The translations under genes and the position numbers were made by a program. Shown here piece after piece: positions 10,924 through 22,800 of a stretch of DNA of 64,000 bases (positions within the stretch are counted from its first letter, which is position 1; every line of letters begins with the position of its first letter). The notes under the pieces were generated by a model. That model was not told the origin of the DNA, ran no database searches, and saw only the letters and a list, made by a program, of their open reading frames with translations. Source of the stretch: Podarcis raffonei (taxonomy: Eukaryota; Chordata; Lepidosauria; Squamata; Lacertidae); the NCBI RefSeq assembly GCF_027172205.1, contig NC_070615.1:47147501-47211500 (forward strand), read 5' to 3'.

Positions 10924-13900
10924 TTATTTCTTGACAACCTGGATGACGTCTTCATGTTCCATCAAGTGGCTGAGTCCTACTCGTTGGGGGCTGTACTTGG
11001 TGCTGGTTCCCTTGAAAGCCAAAAAACAACAGAGTTTCACCAGTCCTGGTTTGGGGGTCTCTCTGGCAAGAAGAGCGGGAGGTGCCCCTACCACTGCCCA
11101 ATGCCACTTGCCAATGGATTGCCAAGGTCTCCAAGAAAGGGGTCTCTTCCAAGCACTCCCGCCCCCGGGACGAGCAGGGAAAGCAAACCCATGGCCCTCC
11201 TGCTGCTGTGGGACTCCAACTCCCATCAGCCCCAGCCAGCATGGCCAAGGGTAAGGGGTGATGGGAGCTTGAGTCCAGCAATAACTGGAGGGCTACGGGT
11301 TCTCTATCCCGGGCCTAATGGAGTCAACAGCTGCAGCAGGGGTAAGCCTTCTTTTCCCTGTTGAGAGAAGGTGGGGAAGACCACCCCTGTTTTCCTTTCG
11401 TCTTTTCGCCACCTCTTTTCCCTGTTCCCCCACCCCTTGTTGAAATTAGAGCACGTGAAATTGAGCTGGGGTGTGTGCAGGGGTCTGGAGCTGAAGGTGT
11501 CTCCCTGGGAGCTATGGGATGCTGTGATGGACACCTCATCTTGCCCCTTGAGGCTGCCACCCTATCTTTCCATGCATCCATCCCCACCTCAGTTCTTTAC
11601 CTGTTGCGAGGTCAGCCCCAATCTGGCTACGCAAGAACACCCCAGCTGGAGGAGACTACAGAGCCAACAAGATCCAGCTACTAGTCTGGTAGCCCATGGG
11701 AGCCTTCAGGATGCTGCTGGACCACAACTCCCATCATCCCTGGCTATGCTGGCAGGGGCTGATGGGAGCTGAAGTCCAACACCACCTGGAGGGCACTATG
11801 ACATCTGAAGGAAGCCCCCTGTATAGGGAGGTTTTTTAATGTTTAATGTTTTATTGCGTTTTCGTATATGCTGGAAGCCACCAAGAGTGGCTGGGGCAGC
11901 CCAGTCAGCTTAGGTAAAGGTAAAGGGACCCCTGACCATTAGGTCCAGTCGTGGCCGACTCTGGGGTTGCAGCACTCATCTCGCTTTACTGGCTGAGGGA
12001 GCCAGCGTACAGCTTCCAGGTCATGTGGCCAGCATGACTAAGCTGCTTCTGGCGAACCTGAGCAGTGCACAGAAACGCCGTTTACCTTCCAGTCGGAGCA
12101 GTACCTATTTATCTACTTCTACTGCGTGCTTCCAAACTGCTAGGTTGGTAATTATTAGTGGAGTACAAATAAATTATTATTATTATTATTTGACAATACC
12201 TGTGGGAAGCCCACCAGTGAAGCATAAAAGAAACAGTCCTTGCTTGCCGTGATATATTTTTACTCTGTACATGGAGGTTCTACAGAGCTGCTGTTAATAG
12301 CTCACCCATCCATTTTAGTGCATTTGTCAAATTTCCTTTTAAAAAAGCCACTAAAAGCTTCCCCTATGTTTCCTGCCTATATCACTAATACTCAGCGAAG
12401 ACACCTGAGGCCTCTGCTCCACCCCACTTTCTTGTCATAGCACACTTACCCAAACCAATGCATACTTGAACTGGCTTGCTAACGTCCGGTGAATTCGATG
12501 GCACTGAAGGGAGGAAAAAAGTTCAGATGTACTAGGTGAGGCCTTGCAATCTCAGCTCCCTAAGTTTTACTTACCGTACTCCTTGCAGATGACACCCCTT
12601 ATCCCTTTCCAAAGTCGTGTCGCAGAGGTTCTGAAGTGGAGCTGCCTCTTAAAAATGAGCCTGGCGTCACATACCCAATTCCTCCTGGCCAAAGTGGCAA
12701 CTTCACGCTCACGGCTGTCTGCAGAACAGCTTCTCCCTTCCCCCCAAAAGGGGTCTCTTCCCCACAGTCCCCAAACCCCACAGTCCCCAAACCCGGACAA
12801 TGGCTACCCTATTTCCTAGCTCAGGACATTGAAGCAATTAAGGTAACAATTGCTCCTGAAGCAGAGCTGTAGCCAAAAGGCAGAGGGTAGCAAAGGCAGT
12901 ACAATCTTCCTGGACTCAATCTCCCATGACGCCCCAGGCGGTACAGTCAGTGGGCAGGGGGCTGATCCAGGGGGCCACAGGTTAGCCACCCCCACCCTAG
13001 TGTGTTTTCAATGAAGAAGACTGAATCTCTGGCTGGATGGTTTTAGCCTGGGAAGAGCTGGCGGTGCAGAGTGTGTGGAGAAAATAGCGGGGGGGGGGGG
13101 TGTGCTTCTTACCACATGCTCCACAGATGCCCCTTTCCGTACGATGATGGCATCTGAAAAATCTGGTCTCTCTGTCCGGGGCCGAGAAAAGAGAGAAAAA
13201 ATAGCAAGGTCACTAAGGCACGAGAATTTCGGATCCTCCCTCCTCCCCTGAAGCCCGTATTCATTTTCAGATCTAGTTCCATCCAATCCTGCTGGCCTGT
13301 TTGTGCTACTCACGGCCTCTTTTCTTGGTGTAGATGCAGGTAAGGGCCAGGTATTCCCACAGCATCTCCAGCAGGTAGTCCAAGTTCAACTTCATGCCGC
13401 AGCTAGAGAGAGGCGGACACACACCAAGTGGGTGGCAGGGCGATAAGGACACAGAAAAGGCTTGGGCAGTGGAATCTCAAAGAGGCTCGCCTGGCACCTT
13501 AACGTCATTTCAAAACCAGGGAAATACCTTCCTCCTCTCTCCCAGGCTTTTAAAACCCTTTACATCATTTTAAACATCTTCTTTCTATTTTGGTTCCCGT
13601 TTCTCTGTTAATCAAATGGGGATCATTTTCTTGGAGACTAGGGGTGGGATGGGAGAAGATATTCAGCCTGTTTGGCTTGCCTCAAATAGTTGTCTTGTTC
13701 GTGCTGAGATTTTTAAAAAATGTGCACGTTTTCTAGAGTGGTGCTGCTCAAAGTGGTGTCTGTCTGCAAGATGTTGGTGGGATGCTACAGGGACCAAGTA
13801 CGGTAGTGGTTCCTGGCACATTGGGCCGGGTGGGGAGAGGGGGGGTACACACTGCTTCATCCCATCACATAATTAGAGATGCACTTGCCCATAGGCTTCA

Positions 13901-16900
13901 GCTTCTAGCGAGAATAAATCTAATAAGTATTAATTACAAAAGGTATACAGGGAGAACAGAAGCCAAAGATGACTCTTCTTCCAAAGGGCTCATCATACCA
14001 CATGCTCTGGAGATTAAGCCAACCGCCTGCTGGCCACAAGACACTGCGCTGGGGAGGTTCACCTTACCTGATCACAACGCTGTGGGGTTTCCGAGCCAGG
14101 CGATCTACCTCCTCCATGGAGATCTGATCGACTTTGTTATAAACCTAATCCAAAAGGTGGTGGTGGAGAAAGGAATATTAATGGTGCAAGGAGTCAGTTT
14201 CCTTCTTCTCTGTTCAGCTAAATTGAGGGCTGGTGCTAACGGGAGTTGTAGTTCGAAACAGCTGGAGGGCACCAAGTTGGGGAAGCCCCATTTGGAGTGT
14301 AAGCCTCTTGGGGCAGGGACATGCCTGATGGTGCTACATTAAAAAGTAACAGGCTTCATAAGAAACTATATGCAGCAGCTATCTTTTGTAGCTTTCCGAC
14401 GATTTTATTTCCGCTGCAAGTTAATAACAGTAAGAGATCCGTCTCCAATCCAGTATCCAAAAAGGCAGGGAAGGCAACTGGTGGTTTGCTTTTTTGTTTT
14501 GGAAAACAGGCTGGTGCTTCTAAAGCTTTACAGCCCTTTTCCCCAAGAAGGGTCTTTCTTTTGTTGACCACCCTTTTCAGAGAAGAGAAGCATCTGTCCG
14601 CACAATGTCTCCACAACCATAGAGGCTATGAACTTGGATTGGTTCAATTTTTTGAATGAACTTTATTCTTAGGTTAACGGACCATTGCATGGAACTGCAG
14701 ATTGCACACAGTACAGACTTCAGGCATATTGTGCTTGCTTCTTCTTCAATTTTCCTATCCCTTTTTGCCTTGTGCATCAAGTTTGCTTTGATTGTGGGCT
14801 GGAGAGCAGAGAGCGTCTTAATACTGATCTTTGTGTGACCCTCTGAGAGCCTGTCTGGCTAAAGGTTGAAGTACAAATACCATAAACAAACAGGCTTAAC
14901 TGCATGAGGAATGGATGCTTTCTGGATAATACGATTCTGTCTTAGAATGCCAAAGATCTGGATACTAAGCTTATTCAAATCAATGCATAATTCACTCAGA
15001 ATACCTAGATGAGAGCTCTTATAGGTAGAATAAATAATATTAATAATATGTTTTTATTTATACCCCGCCCATCTGGCTGGGTTTCCCCAGCCGCTCTGGG
15101 CGGCTCCCAACAAAAGATTAAAAACATATTAAAATACATCAGTCATTAAAAACTTCCCTAAACAGGGCTGTCTTCAGATGTCTTCTAAATGTCAGATAGT
15201 TGTTTATTTCTTTGACATCTGATGGGAGGGCGTTCCACAGGGGTGTTTGAGAACTTAAGAAAAGCCTGGAGACTCAGACCAAAGGTCTATCTAGTCCAGC
15301 ACTCTGTCCCCACAGTGGTAAAACAGATGCCCATGTGAAGCTCACAAACAGGGCAGGAAGGCAATCACTCTCCCCCACTGCCACTTGTGTTCCTAAGAAA
15401 CTGGTTCCCTGAAAAGAAACCCTTGCTTAAGGTGAAATACATCCCCCCCCATCCCATTCTGTTAAAAGTACAAAACTTCTCACAAGGTACTCACATAAAG
15501 GCAGGGCATGTAGACCCGGTTGCCAACAATCACGTCAATGAACTCGTCAGGTGTGCAGTCTTCCCTGAACAGAACCTCTGCATTAAATATTTCTTAGGTG
15601 AGCAGAGTCAAGGTTAAACACTTGTGTTTGTTAAGAGAGCCAGTGTGTTGTGCTGTTACGAGCATCCAGCTTGGGCTGGTGAAACTCAAGGACAAATCCC
15701 CATTTGGCAACAAAGCTGGCCAGGTAATCTTAGGCCAGTCACAATCTTGCAGCCAAACCTAGCCCGAAGGGTTGCTGCGAGGAGAAAATGTGCCTGATAG
15801 AGTCCAGTATTGTCAACGCTGATTGGCAGTGCCTCTCCAGGGTCGCCCTCATTCTCAGTCTGAGCCTACTGCTTCGCACCTGAGCCCAGCGATGTCTCAG
15901 AACCAGGACATTATGACGATGATTAAATATATTTCTATCCCGCCTTTCTCCCAAGTTGGGATTCAAGGTGGCTTACAACATTTGCAAAATTATAAAATGC
16001 AGAATAAAAACAAACTAATTAAAATACTGGTTTTCCCAGTAGTGATGTATGGAAGTGAGAGCTGGACCATAAAGAAGGCTGATCGCCAAAGAATTGATGC
16101 TTTTGAATTCCGGTGCTGGAGGAGACTCTTGAGAGTCCCATGGACTGCAAGAAGATCAAACCTCTCCATTCTGAAGGAAATCAGCCCTGAGTGCGCACTG
16201 GAAGGACAGATCCTGAAGCTGAGGCTCCAGTACTTTGGCCACCTCATGAGAAGAGAAGACTCCCTGGAGAAGACCCTGATGTTGGGAAAGATGGAGGGCA
16301 CAAGGAGAAGGGGGCGACAGAGGACGAGATGGTTGGATAGTGTTTTCGAGGTTACCAGCATGAGTTTGACCAAACTGCGGGAGGCAGTGGAAGACAGGAG
16401 TGCCTGGCGTGCTCTGGTCTATGGGGTCACGAAGAGTCGGACATGACTGAACGACTAAACAACAACAAATTCAAATACATCAAAACACATTGAGAACCAG
16501 CAATTACAGCACAATTTGCTCTGACATCAGCCTAGATATCAGCATCATCTGCAACTCAGTTTCCAAATGCTTGTCTGGGCAGGAAGGTCTTAGCCTTCCA
16601 GCGGAAAGATAACAAGGAAGAAGCCAGGCTAAGCTTTCTTGGGAAGGAATTCTGTAACTTGGGAGCAGCCACAGAAAAGGCTCTGTCTCCTGTGTCACAA
16701 CCAACAGTTCTTTTGATGTTGATGGGACCAAGAGAAGGTGCTCACCCGAGGATCTCAGGATCCAGGCAGGGAGGTAGGATCTTTCAGGTCGCCTGGGTCC
16801 AAACCACCCACCCTCAACTGCTCAGGGCGTTACCAACAACACTGCAAGGCACCTTTACAGCTGGTGCCCTGAATCGCTTTGCTGAGAAATGCAGCCACCA

Positions 16901-17318
16901 AGAATCTAAGTGAAAAAGGATACTGTACTCGTGGAGGATGAGCTGCACCAGCTTCTCGGAGCACTGAGTCAGCGTCACCATTGAATTGAAGGAGATGCCC
17001 CCTCCCTTTTTGGGCTGGAAGACAGAAAAGAGGCTTTGTCAAGATGGCCCTCAACGAGGCTGATTCAGCAAAAATGTACATTTTTAGTATACTGGACGCC
17101 ACAACGTTTGCATAGGATAGCACTGCCTAATGCAAACAGAGGTGAAAGGTGAACTGCTGAGAATGGCTCTCTGGTATATCCCATGATATATTCATTTTGG
17201 TCTAAAGTGATCACTCACATCAATTTTGCACAAGCTAAATCCTTTTGACATTTGCAGATGTTCGTGTACTTTGAAACTACATTCCTGGAGTGTTAGTAAG
17301 AGTAGTAATAGTAGCAGC

Positions 17319-17370
<52 letters not shown>

Positions 17371-19845
17371 TGATTAATGGCTGGGCAGCAAAAGTGCAAG
17401 CCCTTATGGTGACTTCAACAGTTCCTACAGTTTGCAAATATGCTCATGGGCCCAAAAAGTTTGGTGACCTTTACACTACGGGACCAAATGGGGGCAGATG
17501 TGGCAGACTTTAAGATGGCATGGGTGAATCACTAGACTGGAACACGATTGTTCTGGGTTCAAATCCAACTCAGAGCAATGGTCAGAGAGCGGCTTGCAAG
17601 AGGCCTGGACCGCTTCAGGATACAGTGGTACCTCGGGTTAAGTACTTAATTCGTTCCAGAGGTCCGTTCTTAACCTGAAACTGTTCTTAACCTGAAGCAC
17701 CACTTTAGCTAATGGGGCTTCCTACACACAGCCGAGGAGCATTTCCAGTGGGGTGGAAGGAAGGTGGCGAAGAGTGGGAGGCTAGCCTTCCCTACCGTCT
17801 GTCCTGTCTCCCATGTGTGAGGTTTATTTATTGAGACACAAATAAGTCAACTTGGTGCCCAAACGTTCTTGGACCACAGTTCCATCATCTCTGACCACAG
17901 GCAACCTGGATGCAGCTGATGGGTTTGGGGACCTCAGCAATACCTGGAGGCCACCAAGCTGGCGATTGCTGTATTTATGTGTTTTGTACGGTAGGAGCTG
18001 TCAGTCCTACGATTCGCCCACCTGCGGTGCCTCACCTTGAAGTAGATGTTGGGCTTGACTTTATTCAGCCGGATTCCTACTGATTCCAGTTCCTTTTCTA
18101 ACAGAGCTCTGCAGGAGGGAGGGAGGATGTGGTCATAAAGAGCCGCCAAGCCATTGCCCAAATAAACCCAGTAAAATGAGAGCCAAAATCCTCTTCCAGG
18201 GTTTCAGGAAGAGACAAATACAGCCCTACCCGAAACTGCCAGGGGTTGCACCTAGGACAGGGGTCGGCAAAGGTTTACCGGCCATAGGCCGGATCACTCC
18301 CACGGAGATCGTCTGTGGGCCGGACTGGCGCAGTGTTATGCCGGAAAGCACATCTGCGCATGTCTGCAGTGCCAGAAATTGCTTCTGCGCATGCCCAGAC
18401 GCTGAAAATCACGCCTGCGCAGAAGCGATTTTCAGTGTCTGGACATGTGCAGACGTGATTTCCAGTATCTGTGTGTGCGCAGACGCAATTTCCGGTGCTG
18501 CTCGGCGAGTCCCCGCGCTGTGCCAGTTTAGCGCAGCGCGTGGGGGACTTGCTGAGCGGATGGCTCGGTTCAGGGGTGGCTTGTGGGCGGGTAAAATGGT
18601 CTTCATGAGCAGAGACTCAATCACTGCGCCACGACCCTTTCCCTTCCAGTCCAGGAAAGCGCCAAATCCTCAGGCAGATCTGCACATAATTCAACCCACG
18701 CGTGAATGCTTTGCCCTCTAGGCGCTAACCTCTGCACTTCCCCCTTTGTAGCGTCCAGCATCATGATAACGACGTCAGAAGTCCGGGCTACGGCAATCAC
18801 TTGACGCCCTCGACCTTTTCCTGCGAAGGAAAGGAGAAAATGGGAGTTACTTGCCGTGACAGCAGGAGAGCAAGAAGCTGTGTAGCAGAAGCAATAGCAG
18901 AATCTCTGCTTTTTTGCATCATGCAAACAAGGAATTGCTTTCCACCCTGTCTTTTGATGCAGAAGGCTTCCCAAAGAGGCTTATTTTAAAAAATACAGCT
19001 CCATTAGTGCTGCTCCCCACTCCTCCAAACGCAGGGCAGTGCTCGGGTAGCGTCTTCTCCTCACCCTCCCCAGGCCAGTTCTCATTAGACAACTATCCCC
19101 TTTCCCATGCTGAAAATTCCTGCAATTCAGCAGCCCACTGCTTGGCTGCATCCTCCTCCCAGCAGCATCCCCCAAGGACCACAAGACTTTTCACTGTCCA
19201 AGGAGAGGGAGGGAGGAGGCAGGCCTAGCTGCACGATTAACTTGACTGCCAATCAAGGTGGGAGGAACACTTCTTAATATGAAGGGACTATGCTGCACAG
19301 AGCCAGGGTCAAAAGCAGGTGGAGCTGGCAGCACCACAAGATCAAAAAGGGGTTTTAACTCCTGTTCTAGTTCCAGCTCGCACAAGAGGATGTGATTCAC
19401 CAGGCGTGTGGGGGGGTGGGGGTTGTTGCTGTTGTTTGTATTTTTATTGTTAGGCCTCATTATTATTTGTGTTGGGCCTGTAAGACAGAGCTATTCCACC
19501 TGGCTTTCAATTTGACCTTAGCCTGATCTTTTATTCCCTTTCTTTCCCTTCTCCTCCCCTTTTTATGAAGATTACCCGCTCTGGGATCCCACAGCTAATT
19601 CTCCCCTGGTCTTCTCACTGGCCCAAATAGGACTAATTTAGCCAGCTAGCCCTGGTGATCATCTAATGTTTATTGGATGGATTTCCCCCCTAAATTGATT
19701 TTTGAATTCTGAATTTATTGTTATTCATGTTTTAAACTTTATTTTATGCTGTTTTTTGTTGCACCAATTAAGTGTTTTAAATTTGTTGTTAACTGCCCTG
19801 AGCCCAGTTTTCTGAACTGGGAAGGGCGGGGTATAAATAAAATTA

Positions 19846-19891
<46 letters not shown>

Positions 19892-22800
19892 TCTGAAGAC
19901 TTACTGAGATGCTTCCATTAGCTTAGGGTTCGGGGATATTTATATTCTGCTACAATTTTGTAACTGTCAGAATAAACTATGTACATATTTTGATGCTGTT
20001 AAGCCACCTTGGGATGGCTTAACTGCAGAAAGGTGCCGTACAAACAGAACGAGGATGTGTTGCTTTGCTCACTTTCGCCTCCGGTCCCCACACACCATGG
20101 GGGAACAGCCTCTGGAAGGCTGCCCAGGAGCGAATGTGCTCCACCAAGCTGAAGGAAAGGTCCCTTGTCACTGTGCAAAAGTACTACTGCCCTGGGAACC
20201 TCAATGCTGCTCTGGGCAGAATGAGACACAGGCAACAATCCCCACCTACCTTGAGCAGCTCCTTCGATGATCCCAGGCAGATCGAGAAGCTGGATGTTGG
20301 CTCCTTTGTACTGTCAAAAGACGAAAGAGAAGACCGTGAAGCGGCACATGGAGGGAGTGGGTGGTTATAATGATACAGAGCACCTCCAGCCCCTACCCCC
20401 CCCCGCCCATGTTTTGATATCCTAAGCTTACAGGTCACTTCATGCATGTTCAGAGAATGCAGCAGCTAGACTGGTGACTGGGAGCGGCCGCCGAGACCAT
20501 ATAACACCGGTCTTGAAAGACCTACATTGGCTCCCAGTACGTTTCTGAGCACAATTCAAAGTGTTGGTGCTGACCTTGAAAGCCCTAAACAGTCTCGGCC
20601 CAGTATACCTGAAGGAGCGTCTCCACCCCCATCGTTCAGCCCGGACACTCAGGTCCAGCGCCGAGGGCCTTCTGGCAGTTCCCTCATTGCAAGAAGTGAG
20701 GTTACAGGGAACCAGGCAAAGGGCCTTCTCGGTAGTGGCGCCTGCCCTTTGGAACACCCTCCCATCAGATGTCAAGGAAATAAACAACTATCTTATTTTA
20801 AAAAGACATCTAAAGGCAGCCCTGTTTAGGGAAGTTTTTAATACCGAATGCTGTATTTTAACACTCGATTGAGAGCCGCCCAGAGTGGCTGGGGAAACTC
20901 AGCTAGATGGGCAGGGTATAAATAATAAATTATTATTACTATTACTATTATTATTATTATTATTACAAACACACACACACGCACACCTCAGGGGATCTAC
21001 TGGTTTATTTAGAACTGCACAGCCTGCTTTTTTTGCTCAGAGACCACAAGGACAGTTGAATGAGTGAAAACAATAATCTAAAACTTGTTCATCCAAAAAA
21101 TGAGGAAGAGAATTGGCAGGCCTAAAAGATTCTGATACCGGAGGCTTTTTTTAAAAAAAAATCCAAAGTAGAGAGTGGGACCAGAGGCAAAAACGGACAG
21201 AACAATTAATGTAAATTTGACCTTTCTGCAGATTAGTTTCTACACCCATCCCTCTCCATCCCCCATAAAGAGGAGCAAGAGGCAATGTGAGACTTCAAGG
21301 GCACATTGGGGGTATGAAACTGGACCTATGGGGGGGACGTCCTGAGGAAAGGGGTGTGTGGCCTTAGTCTGAGGTCACCCACCACCCTGAGTAGCTGTAA
21401 ATTCTGGCCTGCTGTCGGCGTGGCAACCTTCCATTTCCACAGCCCCAAGCAGGCAGCTAAACCAGGGCATTTATCAAGTCCCTGGTGGCTATCAGAACAC
21501 AGCTGGTGGGCCTCCAATCTACTCTAGGTGCATTCTTGGAGAGAGGACCCAACGTTAAGGCATTAGCTTCCTAGTTTTAACATCTGGCAAACCACAGAAG
21601 GCAAACTGAAATACATGGAGCCTCCCATTCTAAAAAAACAATTCAACAGCCCCCAACCCTTGCGTTCACATAAAACCGCAGTGCGGTTTCATTCCTGCCC
21701 CAGCAGATGGCAATCCAATGGAACTGCGCTAACCTCTATGACTCCAGGAATACATGTCAATGTGGTGAATTCGTAGGAAGCCGCCTCACTCGCCGTGGAA
21801 GTCATCAAACTCAGAAAGGTGGACTGAAAGGGAAGATGAGTGTGTTAGCATTAGCAGAGGAAAGCCACCCACTTGTGTCAAATCAGCAGCCGTGCTGATG
21901 TGAACTTTCCATGTAAAAACATATTTTATTGTATTATTTGTTTGTTTGTTTGTTTGTTTGCATTTACATCCCAAGTTTTCCTCCAAAGAACTCAAAGCAG
22001 TGTACTTGGTTCTCCCATTTAATCTTCACCATGACCCTGCAAGGGAGGATAGTCTGAGAGGCAGTGACCAGTGTTCGAAAATGGCCAGGCGCATTTTGCA
22101 CCTGGCTTTTGACCACTTGCAACCAAGTGAAGATGCCTGGGTACCAGGATGGTGCCTGACAACTCCAACATCTGGAGGTGCATGTCTGGGGATCATTGGA
22201 TCTGGACTGTTTTCACACACTAATACCACATCCTGTAGAATTCTATTTGTTATATCAGGCATAGGCAAACTCGGGCCCTCCAGATGTTTTGGAACTACAT
22301 TTCCCATCATCCCTAGCTACCAGGACCAGCGGTCAGGGATGATGGGAATTGTAGTCTCAAAACATCTGGAGGGCTCGAGTTTGCCTATGCCTGTGTTAAA
22401 TTTTATTTGCGTAATCAGAATGAATTTCAGAAACCCAAATACTTTTACAGTGCATCCTGAGCAGGAGTAGTGAACAACATTATAGCTAATTGTTGTAGCT
22501 TGTCTTCATTTATTCCACCCCACTGCCCTGCTCACAGTTGTGGAGAATATTCTTACGTTATGAATGTCACCGTAAAGAAACAGAGGTCAGAATAGGCGTG
22601 GACTGACCCTGGATCAAGTGACTTTTCTTCTTTAAGTTCTCAAAGCTCTTAATCCAGTCAGATGTTTAACTGAAAATCAATCACAGTCCATCCATCCTTT
22701 GAAAAGTAAGACTTTAGAGCCGTCTTAGCCCCAAAATGACAACTAAACATTCCATTTTGGTGACTATAACCTTGGTTTAAGGAGCCGTTTGGTGCCTAGC

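Noticed and set aside
10786-11364. A 192-codon plus-strand open frame
   Set aside because: It is antisense to the last DRG2 exon and overlaps a MITE. It has no independent support.
15823-16446. A 207-codon open frame as a host gene
   Set aside because: It is the ORF2 C-terminal part of a BovB LINE with a target-site duplication, joined to upstream repeat sequence.
17318-17370. A polyleucine/polyasparagine coding repeat
   Set aside because: The homopolymeric residues are simply translation of an (AAT)n microsatellite in a DRG2 intron. The tract at 48285-48337 is likewise non-coding.
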